From assembly GCF_022024275.1 (NCBI RefSeq), contig NZ_CP091804.1, forward strand, positions 2,188,501-2,252,500: a DNA stretch of 64,000 nucleotides. Reading direction: 5' to 3'. Positions 47,446 through 55,932 of the stretch are shown in pieces. Position numbers and translations under genes: made by a program. Source of the DNA: Sphingopyxis sp. BSN-002. GTDB taxonomy: Bacteria > Pseudomonadota > Alphaproteobacteria > Sphingomonadales > Sphingomonadaceae. Under the pieces are notes generated by a model. It had not been told where the DNA came from. It saw only the letters and a program-made list of their open reading frames with translations, and made no database searches. Every line of letters starts with the position of its first letter. The stretch's first letter is position 1.

Positions 47446-47578
47446 TTCAGGCAATGAAGAGCCGCTTTGCGAGCGCGAGCAAGGGGAAGGTTGGGCGGTG
47501 AGCAATCACCGCCCCCCGCCGCGGCCAGACGCGGGTCGCAAGGCGCTGGCCGCCGGCAGAACCGGAATGTCCTTGCGA

Positions 47579-49141
47579 TCAGCCGGGCATGACATCTCCT
47601 GCCGTGTCATCACGCCCGGAGAATATTCGGTCGCGAGCGCCCGGATCGCGGGCTGCCGCAGTTCTGATGCCGAAGTCGCCGAGAATGAGGCTCGCCGTCG
47701 CCTTCGCGCTCGCGACGACCCCCGGAATACCCGCGCCGGGATGCGTGCCCGCGCCGGTAAAATAGAGGTTCTCGATGCGCGCGTCGCGGTTGTGCCCCCG
47801 AAAATAGGCGCTCTGCAGCAGTGTTGGCGTAAGGCTGAAGGCGCTCCCGAGATGCGCGGCGAGATCCTGTTCGAAGTCCGGCGGGGCATATTGGATTTGC
47901 GTGACGATCCGCTCGCCAAGGTCCGGGATCAGGCGCCGCTCGATCTCGGCGATGATGCGCTTCGCCAATTTGGGCCCTTCGACCTCCCAGTCGAGCGAGG
48001 CGTGGCCGCGATGGGGAACCGGCGCAAGCGCGTAAAAGCTGCTGTGGCCCGCGGGGGCCACGCCCGGATCGCTTGCGCTCGGGTGATGAAGGTAAAGCGA
48101 GAAATCCTCGGCGAGGGTGCCGTTCCGATAGATGTCGTCGAGAAGCCCGCGGTAGCGCGGACCGAACAATATCATATGATGGGGTATTTCGGGGAAGGTA
48201 CCGCGAACCCCCAGATGGAGGACGAAGAGGCTCGGCGACCAGCTCTTGCGCGCAAGGCGCTTCGCCTCGCGCTTGCCGCGCGGATGCGCGAGCAGGTCGC
48301 GGTAGCTGTGCATGAGATCGGCGTTCGAGGCGACAAGATCGGCGCGTGCGGTAAACCCGCTCCGCGTCACGATGCCCGTCACCCGGTCGCCCTTAGTTTC
48401 GATGCGGGCGACGGGATCGCCAAGCCTCAGCGTACCGCCGAGACGCGCGAACAGCGCGGCCATGCCGGCGACGAGCCGATTGGTGCCGCCGCGCGCATAC
48501 CAGACGCCGCCATCCTGCTCGAGTTTGTGGATGAGCGCATAGATGCTGCTCGTCGCCATCGGGTTGCCGCCAACAAGCAAGGTGTGGAAGGATAGAGCCT
48601 CGCGCAGCTTCTCGCTCCGAACATAGCTCGCGACGGTTTTATAGACCGAGCGCCAGGCCCGGTGCCGCAGGAGCGCGGGTGCCGCCTTCAGCATCGAGCG
48701 GAAATCGAGGAAGGGCACGGCGCCGAGCTTCACATAGCCTTCCTCGTAAACCGACGCGGAATAGCGAAGAAATCGCTCATATCCCGCCACATCGGCGGGA
48801 TCGAGCGCGGCGATCTGACGGGCGAGCGCCTCCTTGTCATTGCCATAATCGAAGGTCGATCCGTCGGGCCAGCTCAGCCGATAAAAGGGCGACACCGGGA
48901 CGAGGTCGACATCGCGCTCGAGCCGCTGGCCGCTCAGCTCCCAGAGCTCGGCGAGGCAGGCCGGGTCGGTGATCACCGTCGGCCCGGCATCGAAGGTGAA
49001 ACCATCCTTCTCGAAGACATAGGCGCGGCCGCCCGGGCGGTCGCGCGCTTCGACGAGCAGCGTATCGAGGCCCGCCGACTGGAGCCGGATGGCGAGGGCG
49101 AGGCCGCCGATGCCGGCTCCGATTACGATCGCGCGCATCAT
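47579..49141 (-). CDS. Phytoene desaturase-family (CrtI-type) FAD oxidoreductase
   Basis: A 520-residue flavoprotein. N-terminal dinucleotide motif G-A-G-I-G-G-L-A-L-A-I-R-L, P-G-G-R-A-Y-V-F-E-K-D-G-F-T-F-D-A-G-P-T-V, and the C-terminal carotenoid desaturase signature F-T-G-A-G-T-H-P-G-A-G-I-P-G-V. This is the CrtI pattern. No crtB, crtY or other carotenoid gene is in the window, so it could be the main phytoene desaturase or a paralogue. ATG 49141 overlaps the stop of the FAD oxidase gene (ATGA). The codons upstream to 49441 belong to a shifted frame. Confidence 0.9.
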   Translation of the reverse strand: MMRAIVIGAGIGGLALAIRLQSAGLDTLLVEARDRPGGRAYVFEKDGFTFDAGPTVITDPACLAELWELSGQRLERDVDLVPVSPFYRLSWPDGSTFDYGNDKEALARQIAALDPADVAGYERFLRYSASVYEEGYVKLGAVPFLDFRSMLKAAPALLRHRAWRSVYKTVASYVRSEKLREALSFHTLLVGGNPMATSSIYALIHKLEQDGGVWYARGGTNRLVAGMAALFARLGGTLRLGDPVARIETKGDRVTGIVTRSGFTARADLVASNADLMHSYRDLLAHPRGKREAKRLARKSWSPSLFVLHLGVRGTFPEIPHHMILFGPRYRGLLDDIYRNGTLAEDFSLYLHHPSASDPGVAPAGHSSFYALAPVPHRGHASLDWEVEGPKLAKRIIAEIERRLIPDLGERIVTQIQYAPPDFEQDLAAHLGSAFSLTPTLLQSAYFRGHNRDARIENLYFTGAGTHPGAGIPGVVASAKATASLILGDFGIRTAAARDPGARDRIFSGRDDTAGDVMPG

Positions 49142-50082
49142 CGCGGCGCCTCTGCCGCAATCGCCGCGCCGAGTACATGGCCCGACAGCCACGCATATTC
49201 GGCAAAGCCGTGATAGAGCCAGTCGCCGCAGGCGCCGAGACCAATGGCAGGGTTCCAGAGCAGCTTCAGATCCTGTCCCGAGGGCTGCGAGAATAGCCAG
49301 CGATGGGCCGCGATATGGCTTGGGGTGGGCATGTCGCGTCCGGCGATCTTGCCAAGTTCGGCGAGAAGCGCTGGCGCCACGCTCGCGCCGTCGCAGGCGA
49401 GATGTGCCTCCGACCAAGTCCAGTCGGCTTGCACGACCCACCGCTCGCCCGGCGCGCGGCCGGGCTTCGCGCTGTCGCGCGCAGCGGTCACAAGCGAGCC
49501 GGCGCCGCGGAGGAAATCGGGAAGCTCCTCGATCCGCTCATCGAAGGCGAACATCGCGGTCCAGCAGGGATTGTAGCGCACCGCCATGGCCGCGCGCGCC
49601 ATCTCGAAATCGTGAAGCGACAGAAGCGGCGCTGCCTGCTCGGCGGGGATGGCGATCACCGCCGCATCATATTTGCCGAGCCGTTTTGCCTCGCTGTGGA
49701 GCGTCCAGCCCGCGGGCGATTTGGTCAGGGCTGTGACCGGTCGCGACAGGCGGACATCGAGATCGTCCGCGAGAGCTTTGAGCGGCGTGGTCATGGTCGG
49801 CGTGCCGACCCAGCTGTCCGCGCCGGCGGCCGGCCAACGCGCGGCGAGGCCTGCCTTCTCCCACGCTGCTACGAGCCTGGTAAAGCCTTCCGAGCGTGCC
49901 GTGAAATTGGTTGCGCCATGATCGAATGCGACCTCGGGATTGCTAGGATCCGCGCGGCGGGTCGCGAGGCGGCCGCCGATGCCGCGGGATTTGTCGAACA
50001 GCGTGGCTTCCAGACCTGCGTCGCGCAGCCGACGCGCGCAGGCGAGCCCCGCAATGCCGGCTCCGATGATCGCGACCCGCAT
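49138..50082 (-). CDS. FAD amine-oxidase-like (renalase-type) protein
   Basis: A 314-residue NAD(P)/FAD-dependent oxidoreductase. I-I-G-A-G-I-A-G-L-A-C-A-R-R-L near the N-terminus, K-S-R-G-I-G-G-R-L-A-T-R-R, and F-D-H-G-A-T-N-F-T-A match the renalase-like branch of amine oxidases. Genes of this type are regular neighbours of photolyase in light-responsive clusters of proteobacteria (known pattern), their reaction unknown. It is first in an operon with the CrtI-type gene and is divergent from the LOV-HTH gene across 202 bp. Confidence 0.88.
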   Translation of the reverse strand: MRVAIIGAGIAGLACARRLRDAGLEATLFDKSRGIGGRLATRRADPSNPEVAFDHGATNFTARSEGFTRLVAAWEKAGLAARWPAAGADSWVGTPTMTTPLKALADDLDVRLSRPVTALTKSPAGWTLHSEAKRLGKYDAAVIAIPAEQAAPLLSLHDFEMARAAMAVRYNPCWTAMFAFDERIEELPDFLRGAGSLVTAARDSAKPGRAPGERWVVQADWTWSEAHLACDGASVAPALLAELGKIAGRDMPTPSHIAAHRWLFSQPSGQDLKLLWNPAIGLGACGDWLYHGFAEYAWLSGHVLGAAIAAEAPR

Positions 50083-50237
50083 CAGACCATGGCCTCGCGG
50101 TCACCGATGTGGCACGGACAATGTCCGACCTCCGCCTGCAAGGATGTCCGCGCTATCGACGTGCGAGGCGTCCTGCGCGATTTTTTCCGGTTCGTCGCAA
50201 TTGTCATCGACGCAGGCTTGCATGAGCGAGGGGAAGT

Positions 50238-50260
50238 GTCGCAACATGTCCCTTGGGGCA
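50238..50260. promoter_or_regulatory. 23-bp element shared by folE and the LOV-HTH gene, copy 2
   Basis: Identical over 23 bases to 39470-39492. It ends 24 bp before the ATG of the LOV-HTH gene and 156 bp before the start of the divergent FAD amine-oxidase gene, so it may act on both. Confidence 0.6.
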
Positions 50261-50284
50261 CCCAGGGGAGAGCAGGCAGATACT

Positions 50285-50872
50285 ATGTCATTGAAGACAA
50301 TGATCGCGGCCAGCCCGATCGCCGCGGTGATCAGCGACCCGCGCCTACCTGACAATCCGATCGTTGAGTGCAACGCTGCCTTCTCGGCGCTCACCGGCTA
50401 TGGGCCGGACGAAATCCTTGGGCGCAATTGCCGCTTTCTCTCCGGGCCGGATACCGAACCTGAACTGACCGAGACCTTGCGGGCCTCCATCCGGGAGCAG
50501 AGGCCGGCGCTCGTCGAGATCCTCAATTACCGGAAAGACGGGACGCCCTTCCGCAATGCCGTGCTGGTGGCGCCAATCTTTGGCCCCGGCGGCAATCTCG
50601 AATATTTTCTCGGCTCGCAGATCGAAGTCGACGAGGCTGGCGAGGCCGTTGGAGGACGGAGCACGCGAGCGCGCGCCCAAATTGAGGCGCTCTCGCCGAG
50701 GCAGCGCGAGGTGTTGAAGCTGATGGCGAGCGGACAGCTCAACAAGCAGATTGCCTTCACGCTGTCGCTGTCGGAGCGGACGATCAAGATGCACCGCGCT
50801 GCGCTGCTGCGCGCGCTCGGTGTCGAAACCACGGCCGATGCGATCCGGCTCGCGGTCGAGGCCGGTTTCTAG
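50285..50872 (+). CDS. LOV-HTH blue-light transcription factor (EL222-like)
   Basis: A 195-residue one-component photoreceptor. Residues about 1-118 form a LOV/PAS domain; G-R-N-C-R-F-L holds the flavin-adduct Cys at residue 49, with N-Y-R-K-D-G-T-P-F-R-N and G-S-Q-I-E-V-D as further flavin contacts. Residues about 135-195 are a LuxR-type helix-turn-helix (L-S-P-R-Q-R-E-V-L-K-L-M-A-S-G-Q, N-K-Q-I-A-F-T-L-S-L-S-E-R-T-I-K). The layout and spacing match EL222 of Erythrobacter, where blue light frees the HTH to dimerise and bind DNA. It is divergent from the FAD oxidase-CrtI operon and followed by an SDR gene. Confidence 0.94.
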   Translation: MSLKTMIAASPIAAVISDPRLPDNPIVECNAAFSALTGYGPDEILGRNCRFLSGPDTEPELTETLRASIREQRPALVEILNYRKDGTPFRNAVLVAPIFGPGGNLEYFLGSQIEVDEAGEAVGGRSTRARAQIEALSPRQREVLKLMASGQLNKQIAFTLSLSERTIKMHRAALLRALGVETTADAIRLAVEAGF

Positions 50873-50972
50873 CCACCGCTCCATCTTCCCTTTGAGGCAT
50901 ATGGGATATCGCGCTGCTGCCGATTAAGAGCGTCGGGATGCCGGACTGACGTCATAGCCCGAGGAGCAGCAT

Positions 50973-51698
50973 GTGAGCGTCAAGCGCGCCTTGGTGATCG
51001 GAAGCAGCGGCGGTATCGGTGCCGCGCTTGTGAATCAACTCGTGGCGTCGGGGCGATTTGACCGCATCTATGCCGGGAACAGGCGGCCCCATGCGGCGCA
51101 CCATTCCAATGTAACTAGGCTGACGATCGACATATTGGACGACGACACGCTTGCCGAGGCAGGTCGCCAGATTGCCCAAGATGGCGCTCTCGACCTGTTG
51201 ATCGTGGCGACGGGGCTGCTGCATCGCAGGACTGACATCCGTCCTGAAAAAAGCCTCCGGCAGCTTGAAGCATCGGTGATGGCCGAGGTCTTCGCTGTGA
51301 ACAGCATCGGGCCCGCGCTCGTCGCAAAGCATTTTCTTCCCTTGCTTGCCCGGCGGCAACGAGCGGTCGCGATATTTCTCTCTGCTCGCGTTGGTTCGAT
51401 TGCGGATAACAGACTTGGCGGATGGCACAGCTACCGCGCTTCCAAGGCGGCGCTCAATGCTCTGGTGCGATGCTTCGCGATAGAGCTCGGCCGCAGCAAT
51501 CCGGAAGCGATAGTCGCGGCACTGCACCCCGGAACAGTCGACACGCCGCTCTCGGAGCCGTTTCAGGCGCGAGTAGCTGAATCATCGCTCTTTAGTGCGG
51601 ATAATAGCGCGATGCACATCCTGGCCGTCATCGACCAGCTATCGCCGATGGATAGCGGCGGTTTCTTCGGCTGGGATGGAAGGCCTATCCCGTATTAA
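50973..51698 (+). CDS. SDR family protein downstream of the LOV regulator
   Basis: A 241-residue short-chain dehydrogenase: V-I-G-S-S-G-G-I-G-A-A-L at the N-terminus, catalytic Y-R-A-S-K and H-P-G-T-V-D-T-P. It is shorter and more CsgA-like than FabG-type enzymes. The start is GTG 50973 behind GAGGAG; the ATG two bases earlier is out of frame. An SDR of this sort is a frequent member of photolyase neighbourhoods. It is probably cotranscribed with the LOV gene, 100 bp upstream. Confidence 0.87.
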   Translation: MSVKRALVIGSSGGIGAALVNQLVASGRFDRIYAGNRRPHAAHHSNVTRLTIDILDDDTLAEAGRQIAQDGALDLLIVATGLLHRRTDIRPEKSLRQLEASVMAEVFAVNSIGPALVAKHFLPLLARRQRAVAIFLSARVGSIADNRLGGWHSYRASKAALNALVRCFAIELGRSNPEAIVAALHPGTVDTPLSEPFQARVAESSLFSADNSAMHILAVIDQLSPMDSGGFFGWDGRPIPY

Positions 51699-52103
51699 CG
51701 AGCCAGCAGGCGCTTCAAGAGTCTCCGCCTCTTTGCCTGTCCGCTTTAGCGAACATTGTGCCAGAAGCAGACCGACGGCAATCGGCCAAACATGTTTGGG
51801 ATGAGGCCCCAGCAACTTGGGCAAAAGGGCTTCGCTGCCGCGAAGCCCTTCCATCCTCTGCGTTCGTGACCAAAGGAAGCCCCATCGACTTTCCGGGTCG
51901 CGTGGAAAGTCGCTGCCGGTCGAACGCTAGGCCTATTCCGAAGGAAGTCGAGACATATGACTTGGCTCTCGTCGGTCGGCTACAATTATAAATGTCTGCT
52001 CATTGCAATCGGAAGCCTGTGACCCCACTTCCATAACATCGCCCGCTTCCACCGCGTGCTGGCGACTGAGAGACCATTGCGCTCCCGCTGAAGGAGCAAG
52101 ATC
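51699..52103. other. Intergenic region with palindrome and terminator
   Basis: A 405-bp gap without a convincing gene. It holds a degenerate dispersed-motif copy (51774-51788), the perfect 14-bp palindrome CCAAACATGTTTGG (51786-51799) and a strong terminator hairpin (51825-51850). A GAAGGAGC ribosome site for the next gene ends the region. Confidence 0.5.
51825..51850. terminator. Strong symmetric terminator
   Basis: AAGGGCTTCGC and GCGAAGCCCTT form a perfect 11-bp stem with the loop TGCC, with A- and T-rich ends suited to both strands. Confidence 0.8.
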
Positions 52104-52715
52104 ATGGACCTCAACCAACTTATCCACCACCATCAGATGGCCTTGATGGCCGTGAGCCAGGCGCGCCGCGAGGGGCAGGCGAAGCCAAACTTTGACCTGC
52201 CGCGCTATTATGCCAAACGGATCAACGAATATCGCGAGCGACGCGGCTTGAGCGGCGATTCAGAGGCTATCGCCGATCTCGCTGTATCACCTGCCGGCGC
52301 CGTTGAAGCGTCGGACGATCTGGTCGGTGATGTACTGATTGCCGAATTGCTCATGGCGAAGGCCTTCGAAAAGGCGACGCACGAACATCTCACCGCCGGA
52401 AGCGACGGAGTTGACGATCCGGTCGTCGATATTCGCGCCACCCTTCTGGCCGTCGGGCGCGACTTTTATCGCTCGCTGGGCGTGGAGGACGGCCCTCTCG
52501 CCGCCGCGATCGATGAAGCTGCGTCACGTTCGGCGTGGGAAGGCGAGGGCGGAGGCCTGCGTCCACCGGGCGGCGAGGATGATGGCATCATCCGGACCTA
52601 TGTCGAACAATTCGCGGTGGGCGACTATCGCTATTCGAACCTTGCCGATGCCAAAGCCGCCGCGCGGCGGCAGCGGGACGCGGCGAGCGACGGGCGCGGA
52701 GCGACGCCTGCATGA
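52104..52715 (+). CDS. Hypothetical soluble protein
   Basis: A 203-residue acidic cytoplasmic protein with no recognised domain; helical N-terminus (L-I-H-H-H-Q-M-A-L-M-A-V-S-Q-A-R-R) and a flexible Gly-rich stretch near 150. ATG 52104 follows GAAGGAGC. Its TGA overlaps the ATG of the HAD gene (ATGA), so it belongs with the HAD-glycosyltransferase-GH130 set. Confidence 0.75.
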   Translation: MDLNQLIHHHQMALMAVSQARREGQAKPNFDLPRYYAKRINEYRERRGLSGDSEAIADLAVSPAGAVEASDDLVGDVLIAELLMAKAFEKATHEHLTAGSDGVDDPVVDIRATLLAVGRDFYRSLGVEDGPLAAAIDEAASRSAWEGEGGGLRPPGGEDDGIIRTYVEQFAVGDYRYSNLADAKAAARRQRDAASDGRGATPA

Positions 52716-53458
52716 AACGGCTGATTGCCTTCGATCTTGATGGAACGCTTGCCGAAAGCAAGCAGCCGATTGAACCCGCGATGGGTGAGGCGCTTGCCGA
52801 TCTCCTCGGCGTGGCAGATGTTGCGGTGATATCCGGTGGCGACTGGCCGCAGTTCGACAAACAGGTGGCGACGCGCCTTCCAGGGCGCGCGGACCTTGCC
52901 CGGCTCTGGCTCATGCCGACAACCGGCACCAAGCTCTACACGTTCCGCTCGGGCGCGTGGCAGGCGCGCTATGCCGAAATCTTTGCCGATGCGGAGAAGC
53001 GACGCATACTCGAAGCCTTCGATGCGGCACTGCTGGCGACCGGGTTCATTCCCGAAACGGTCTGGGGCGAACGGATCGAGGATCGCGGGAGTCAGATCAC
53101 CTTTTCGGCATTGGGTCAGGAAGCGCCGATCGATGCCAAGGAAAAATGGGATCCCGACTTCGCCAAACGCAAGGTGATCCAGACAGAGCTCCGCCGACGT
53201 CTGCCCGGTCTGTCGATAAACATGGGCGGGGCGACGTCGATCGACATTACGCGTGAGGGCGTCGACAAGGCCTATGGCCTGACGAAGCTAAGCGGCGCCA
53301 GCGGTGTCGAACTGGGTGCGATGCTCTTCATCGGCGATGCGATCTTTCCGGGCGGCAATGATTATCCGGCGAAGGCGCTGGGTCTCGATACAATCTCCGT
53401 ACGCAATCCCGAAGAAACGATTGGAATCATTAGAATTATCGTCGCATGCCTGAAATGA
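52712..53458 (+). CDS. HAD-IIB phosphatase, eukaryotic phosphomannomutase-like
   Basis: A 248-residue HAD hydrolase. Motif I is F-D-L-D-G-T-L-A (nucleophile Asp8, acid Asp10), motif IV is F-I-G-D-A with G-G-N-D-Y. M-P-T-T-G-T-K, G-S-Q-I-T-F-S-A-L-G-Q and E-K-W-D-P resemble eukaryotic-type phosphomannomutase rather than simple Cof phosphatases (P-E-N-G, G-S-Q-x-x-F-S-x-L-G-Q in that family). If it interconverts mannose 6- and 1-phosphate, it would feed GDP-mannose to the downstream glycosyltransferase. A sugar-phosphate phosphatase role is the alternative. Confidence 0.83.
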   Translation: MKRLIAFDLDGTLAESKQPIEPAMGEALADLLGVADVAVISGGDWPQFDKQVATRLPGRADLARLWLMPTTGTKLYTFRSGAWQARYAEIFADAEKRRILEAFDAALLATGFIPETVWGERIEDRGSQITFSALGQEAPIDAKEKWDPDFAKRKVIQTELRRRLPGLSINMGGATSIDITREGVDKAYGLTKLSGASGVELGAMLFIGDAIFPGGNDYPAKALGLDTISVRNPEETIGIIRIIVACLK

Positions 53459-53531
53459 GAGCGGGGCGTTGCCGTGTTGCGAGCATGACCGGAATTGGCC
53501 TGCGAAGCTCCTCGCGAGGCGTGGGTCAATA

Positions 53532-53556
53532 GGAACAAATGCGCCGCTGAGCTGTT
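53532..53556 (+). promoter_or_regulatory. Candidate EcfG general-stress promoter
   Basis: GGAAC (53532-53536) and GTT (53554-53556) are 17 bp apart, matching the alphaproteobacterial EcfG pattern GGAAC-N16-CGTT except for T in place of C. It lies about 93 bp before the glycosyltransferase start. Confidence 0.4.
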
Positions 53557-53648
53557 CTGTTTTCTGATGTTCGCGACCGGCTGCGCGTATCGAAGCAAAC
53601 GACAAAATACTGGGTGAGGCCTTCTGTCGCATCATTTTTTTGGAAGGT

Positions 53649-55925
53649 ATGCCTGTGTACGAAACGCTTGATCGTAGATCGTTCGATGAAGGTTTGGAGG
53701 CGTGCCAAACGCTTCGGCCTAAAACTTCGGATACTGCCCGGATCGCGCTAGTCGGCGGCTTTCTTCCGCGACGCTGTGGCATCGCCACCTTCACCACCGA
53801 CATCCATTCATCGCTTGCCGAGGCTGCTCCCGACCTTGTGGTCGACGTATATGCGATGGCGCCGGCCGCGGTTCCCACGATATTCGACCCCGTTGTTCGC
53901 GGCGTCATAACCGAGGGTGACGCCGGTAGCTTTGTCGAGGCAGCCCGGCAAATCGAGGCGAGCTGTGCCGAAATTATATGGCTGCAGCACGAGTTCGGCC
54001 TCTTTGGAGGCTTGGCGGGCGATATGATCCTGGAGCTGGTGGAGCGTGTTTCCGCGCCGCTGATCGTCACGCTTCACACGGTGCTCGCCGAACCTGACGC
54101 CGATCAGCGCCGCGTGATGGAGCGCTTGATCGCGCGCGCGACCAAGCTGGTCGTCATGTCCGAGCGCTCGCACGATCTGCTACGAAGCGTCTATCATGCC
54201 GACGACGACCAGATCGCCATGATCGCACATGGCGTCCCCGATCGCCCGTTCGGCCGCGCGTCGCAGTTCAAGCCGCAGTTCGGCTTTGCGGGCAAACAGG
54301 TCGCGCTGACCTTCGGTCTTTTGTCGCCGGGCAAGGGGATCGAGGCGGTCATCGAGGCATTGCCCGCGATCATCGAAGATCACCCCGACTTCCTTTACTG
54401 CATTGCTGGCGCGACGCACCCCAATCTGCTGGCGCTTGAAGGCGAGGCCTATCGCGACCGGCTCCAGGCGCTCGCTGTCTCGCTCGGGGTCGATGCGCAT
54501 ATCCGCTGGATCAATGCGTTCATGGACACCGACGACCTCCTAGATCTTATCGAGGCGGCGGACATCTATGTGACGCCTTATATCGGGGCGCAGCAATCGA
54601 CGTCGGGTACGCTCGCTTATGCGATGGCGCTGGGCAAGGCCGTGATCTCCACACCCTATGTCCATGCGGTCGAGCTCCTCGCCGACGATCATGGCGTGCT
54701 CGTCCCCTTCAATGACAGCGAAGCGATCGCGAACGAAATCCGCTATCTGCTCGGCGATGCCGACCGGCTGCTCACGCTGCAGCGTCGCGCCTATGATCGC
54801 AGTCGCGACATGATCTGGCCGGTGTTTGCGGAGCGGACCTGTTCGCTGATCGCGGAAAGCCGCATCGTGCCGAAAGCTGCGCCTATTCCCGAGCATATCG
54901 GTGTCGATGGGTTCCTGCGCATTTGCGATGATACCGGCATCCTCCAGCACAGCGTTCATATGATCCCCGATCGCGCGCACGGCTATTGCGTCGACGACAA
55001 TGCGCGGGCGCTGATGCTGATGCATCGGCTCGACGACGACGCGCTCGGCAAGTGCGGACAACTGACCCCGGTCTTTGCGGCGTTCGTACAGCATGCCTGG
55101 AACCCCGACCGCGGCGAGTTTCGCAACTTCATGGGATTCGCACGCAACTGGCTCGAGGATGTGGGGTCCGAAGATAGCTGCGGCCGAACCCTCTGGGCGC
55201 TCGGTGCGACGGGGCAGGGCGCGCGCGATCTCCGTCTGCGGCAATGGGCGCATGAATTATTCGAGCGTACCGCGGCGTCCGCGCTGGATTTCGAGTCACC
55301 GCGCGCGATTGCCTTTGCGATGCTCGGCGCCGACTTCGTGCTCGCGGCGCATCCCGAGCATGATCTGGCGGACCGGATATTGCGCAGCGGCGCTGACCGG
55401 CTGATCGCGCTCTATCAGGCTGCGGCGCGGCCGGACTGGCGATGGTTCGAGCCGGTACTCGCCTATGACAATTGCCGCCTGCCCGAAGCGATGCTGCGCG
55501 CGGGCGTGCGACTTGAGCGCGCGGATGTTACCGCGTGCGGAGTCGAGACGTTGCGGTGGATCAACGATGCGCAGATTTCGCCTTATGGCCACTATCGCCC
55601 CGTCGGGTCCGACAGCTTCGGCCATGCCTATGAGCTGCCGCAGCCATTCGATCAGCAGCCGCTCGAGATTTGGGCCGCGATCGATGCCGCTTCGGCCGCC
55701 TATGATGTGACCGGCGACGATATCTGGCTGGCGCACGCGCGGCGCGCCTATGAATGGTTTTCCGGGCGTAATGACCGCGGCGTGATCGTTGGCGATCCGC
55801 TGACCGGGAGCAGCAAGGATGGCATTAACCCGCGCGGCCTGAACCTCAACGAAGGGGCGGAGTCGGTACTTGCCTATCAGCATGCGACATACGCGATCCG
55901 GGATTTTATCCGCAACGCCGACTGA
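53649..55925 (+). CDS. GT4 glycosyltransferase fused to an alpha-barrel glycosidase-like domain
   Basis: A 758-residue two-domain protein. Residues about 30-400 form a GT-B glycosyltransferase family 4 unit: F-L-P-R-R-C-G-I-A-T-F-T, W-L-Q-H-E-F-G-L-F-G-G, H-G-V-P-D, F-G-L-L-S-P-G-K-G-I-E and Q-Q-S-T-S-G-T-L-A-Y-A-M-A-L-G-K. Residues about 415-758 are an (alpha/alpha)6-type domain with C-V-D-D-N-A-R-A-L and W-F-E-P-V-L-A-Y-D-N-C-R-L-P-E-A. No signal or membrane segment. GGAAGG is only one base before ATG 53649 but suits GTG 53655, so the start is uncertain. It lies 7 bp before the GH130 gene. I infer a mannosyl polymer or glycoside product. Confidence 0.87.
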   Translation: MPVYETLDRRSFDEGLEACQTLRPKTSDTARIALVGGFLPRRCGIATFTTDIHSSLAEAAPDLVVDVYAMAPAAVPTIFDPVVRGVITEGDAGSFVEAARQIEASCAEIIWLQHEFGLFGGLAGDMILELVERVSAPLIVTLHTVLAEPDADQRRVMERLIARATKLVVMSERSHDLLRSVYHADDDQIAMIAHGVPDRPFGRASQFKPQFGFAGKQVALTFGLLSPGKGIEAVIEALPAIIEDHPDFLYCIAGATHPNLLALEGEAYRDRLQALAVSLGVDAHIRWINAFMDTDDLLDLIEAADIYVTPYIGAQQSTSGTLAYAMALGKAVISTPYVHAVELLADDHGVLVPFNDSEAIANEIRYLLGDADRLLTLQRRAYDRSRDMIWPVFAERTCSLIAESRIVPKAAPIPEHIGVDGFLRICDDTGILQHSVHMIPDRAHGYCVDDNARALMLMHRLDDDALGKCGQLTPVFAAFVQHAWNPDRGEFRNFMGFARNWLEDVGSEDSCGRTLWALGATGQGARDLRLRQWAHELFERTAASALDFESPRAIAFAMLGADFVLAAHPEHDLADRILRSGADRLIALYQAAARPDWRWFEPVLAYDNCRLPEAMLRAGVRLERADVTACGVETLRWINDAQISPYGHYRPVGSDSFGHAYELPQPFDQQPLEIWAAIDAASAAYDVTGDDIWLAHARRAYEWFSGRNDRGVIVGDPLTGSSKDGINPRGLNLNEGAESVLAYQHATYAIRDFIRNAD

Positions 55926-55932
55926 GGGGATT

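Noticed and set aside
46026..47501. 491-codon plus-strand frame opposite photolyase
   Set aside because: Shadow of the photolyase gene, no ribosome site or family motif.
47579..50082. Carotenoid biosynthesis cluster
   Set aside because: Only a CrtI-type gene is present; no crtB, crtY, crtZ or crtE is seen.
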